The notes under the pieces were generated by a model, which did no database searches, was not told where the DNA came from, and worked only from the letters and a program-made list of their open reading frames with translations. This document shows positions 5,129 through 6,054 of a stretch of 6,054 nucleotides of DNA, piece after piece (positions within the stretch are counted from its first letter, which is position 1; every line of letters begins with the position of its first letter). The DNA lies in contig JAIXXE010000022.1 of the NCBI GenBank assembly GCA_027490875.1, positions 1-6,054 on the forward strand, in the 5' to 3' direction. The translations under genes were made by a program, and so were the position numbers. This DNA is from Alphaproteobacteria bacterium (GTDB lineage: Bacteria; Pseudomonadota; Alphaproteobacteria; UBA2136; UBA6156).

Positions 5129-5610
5129 GTGTTGACATCGTAGATCGTCTGCGAATCAATTGGACATCCATGACTGACATGGGTAATGCAGAACGCTTGC
5201 AAGCCGCCGACGAAATCGAACGCCTGCGCACTCAACTTGAGATGTGGCAGGACGGAAATGTCATGGCCGAGCCGCATCACGAAGAAATTAAGCGCTTGAC
5301 CGCAGAGCGCGACCATGCGAGGCGCCTTGTGTGTCGGCACACCAAAAAGATGTATCACACGCTGAAGCGTACCGCAGAATTGCGCGGCTGGGACTGCTTC
5401 AAGGAGCCCGACGAATCTGTAAGAAACGCTGATGAGTTCCGCGAAACTATTACGGAACTACAGCAGCGCGTGGAAACGCTTACCGCTGAACGAGACGAGG
5501 CGCGCAAGATCGTTTGCGAACTCAATCAGTTGATCCATATTGGCATTTCGTTTCAGGCATCGTCGAATACAAGAATTCGCGAATGGGACTGCTTCAAGGA
5601 GGAAGAGTGA
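5125..5610 (+). CDS. Coiled-coil phage protein with an internal duplication
   Basis: This encodes 161 residues. ATG 5125 overlaps the methyltransferase stop in ATGA and has GGGAGG at 5115-5120; an ATG at 5092 in the same frame lies inside the upstream gene. Residues 22-38 (AERLQAADEIERLRTQL) match the AADEIERLR pattern frequent in small phage accessory proteins (Ea22-like and others). Then a unit is repeated: LTAERDHARRLVC (58-70) to WDCFKE (89-94), and LTAERDEARKIVC (119-131) to WDCFKE (154-159). Heptad patterning predicts long helices. It is a soluble protein without signal or membrane segment. The C-terminal repeat also supplies the AAGGAGG that serves the next gene. The function is unknown; it probably belongs to the variable early accessory set. 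Confidence 0.85.
   Translation: MSVDIVDRLRINWTSMTDMGNAERLQAADEIERLRTQLEMWQDGNVMAEPHHEEIKRLTAERDHARRLVCRHTKKMYHTLKRTAELRGWDCFKEPDESVRNADEFRETITELQQRVETLTAERDEARKIVCELNQLIHIGISFQASSNTRIREWDCFKEEE
5296..5601 (+). repeat. Duplicated LTAERD...WDCFKE unit
   Basis: Two units, 5296-5406 and 5479-5601, encode the same order of motifs (LTAERDxARxxVC, then WDCFKE) with spacers of different length. They end in an identical 18-base string, TGGGACTGCTTCAAGGAG, at 5389-5406 and 5584-5601. The identity at the ends and divergence between them indicate a tandem duplication that later drifted, or selection on the ends. Confidence 0.8.
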
Positions 5611-5846
5611 CACCGCAATCCCATGCACCTGCACCGAATGACATCGTCTACTTCCGCGCGCGTGTGTGCAGCGAAGAGCGCTTTGATCTATGCGGCAAGG
5701 AATGCGTACTTGTCGAGCCTGTAGACAAACAGGGGAACACGCTTCCTCGCGGGAGCTGGGTGTTCAGCATGCCGATTGAGTGGCTGATTCCGATCGACGA
5801 GATGCGAGCAAAGATGAGGAGGGCAAATGTTCAAGGTGCAGATTGA
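5607..5846 (+). CDS. Small hypothetical phage protein
   Basis: This encodes 79 residues from GTG 5607, chosen because it overlaps the upstream stop (GTGA at 5607-5610) and follows AAGGAGG (5596-5602) by four bases. An in-frame ATG at 5583 would place the ribosome binding site inside the gene. The residues NDIVYFRARV, KECVLVEPVD and SWVFSMPIEWLIPI suggest a small β-barrel or SH3-like fold, with a basic helical tail (DEMRAKMRRANVQ). I do not recognise a family. The last 20 bases overlap the next gene. Confidence 0.72.
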   Translation: MTPQSHAPAPNDIVYFRARVCSEERFDLCGKECVLVEPVDKQGNTLPRGSWVFSMPIEWLIPIDEMRAKMRRANVQGAD

Positions 5847-6054
5847 ATCTGATAGTCCACTCGGACACTTGGCAGGGGGCATGATTCCTGATGTCAAGAA
5901 GATCATCGAAGAGCGGCACGGCGTGAACGACTTCGAGGATCTGTGGATGATCACGGAACTCGAAATCAACGAGAACAATCCCAACTTCATTGAGATCAAC
6001 ACATGGGTAAACAACGGAAAGACGGAGGATCGCCTGTACCTGACATCGGTGATC
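5827..6054 (+). CDS. Hypothetical phage protein, 3' end missing
   Basis: The frame is open from ATG 5827 to the window end, 76 codons without a stop. The start is well supported by GAGGAGGG (5816-5823) and by a 20-base overlap with the preceding gene. The visible part is acidic and soluble: a strand-like start (MFKVQIESD), a helix (DVKKIIEERHG), then alternating strand-like segments (DLWMITELEI, NFIEINTWVNN, DRLYLTSVI). I do not recognise a family, and the missing end prevents a length comparison. Confidence 0.75.
   Translation, partial: MFKVQIESDSPLGHLAGGMIPDVKKIIEERHGVNDFEDLWMITELEINENNPNFIEINTWVNNGKTEDRLYLTSVI

Noticed and set aside
1..6054. tRNA genes, CRISPR arrays, insertion sequences or attachment sites
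   Set aside because: No cloverleaf with CCA-type end, no spaced direct-repeat array, no transposase or terminal inverted repeats and no integrase were seen.

Overview
The window reads as the early (replication/recombination/DNA-modification) module of a tailed bacteriophage or prophage. The evidence is a Redβ/RecT-type annealing protein at the left edge, a superfamily 2 helicase in the middle, an orphan DNA cytosine-5 methyltransferase, and many small same-strand genes that overlap by 4 to 29 bases. No structural, lysis or integrase gene is visible. The host cannot be fixed. Moderately high G+C, a preference for CGC and GGC codons, AGGAGG-type ribosome binding sites and sigma70-like promoters fit a phage of a Gram-negative bacterium, possibly a proteobacterium, but this is inference. 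No convincing gene lies on the minus strand.

Layout. (1) Bases 1-786 are the 3' part of a bet-like gene, followed by an intrinsic terminator (800-829). (2) Bases 830-962 are a compact regulatory cassette. A near-consensus promoter (834-861) starts in the terminator's T-tract, and a second terminator-like hairpin (911-946) stands between it and the next gene. (3) Bases 963-3584 hold three genes: a putative DNA-binding protein with a C-terminal four-cysteine zinc ribbon, a coupled 80-residue unknown, and a 554-residue SF2 helicase with two tandem 34-residue C-terminal repeats. (4) Bases 3581-3609 carry a second promoter with a perfect 7-bp inverted repeat filling most of its spacer. It stands before a 57-residue ribbon-helix-helix-like protein, a candidate autorepressor. 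(5) From 3630 to the window end every gene overlaps the next: RHH-like protein, coiled-coil protein, single-pass mini membrane protein, C5 methyltransferase, a duplicated coiled-coil phage protein, a 79-residue unknown and an unfinished gene.

The most interesting signal is a 167-codon ORF (4230-4733) nested inside the methyltransferase gene in the +1 frame. Its second half (KACSGILRRAERRGK region) looks like a real phage protein. Over the overlap the methyltransferase abandons the window's usual arginine codon CGC (3 of 20 Arg codons, against 9 of 14 after the overlap), which is expected if two frames constrain the same DNA.

Likely division of labour: the Bet protein anneals single strands during phage recombination, the helicase remodels DNA in replication or recombination, and the methyltransferase protects phage DNA from host restriction. 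The small genes are host-interaction or regulatory accessory genes of unknown role.
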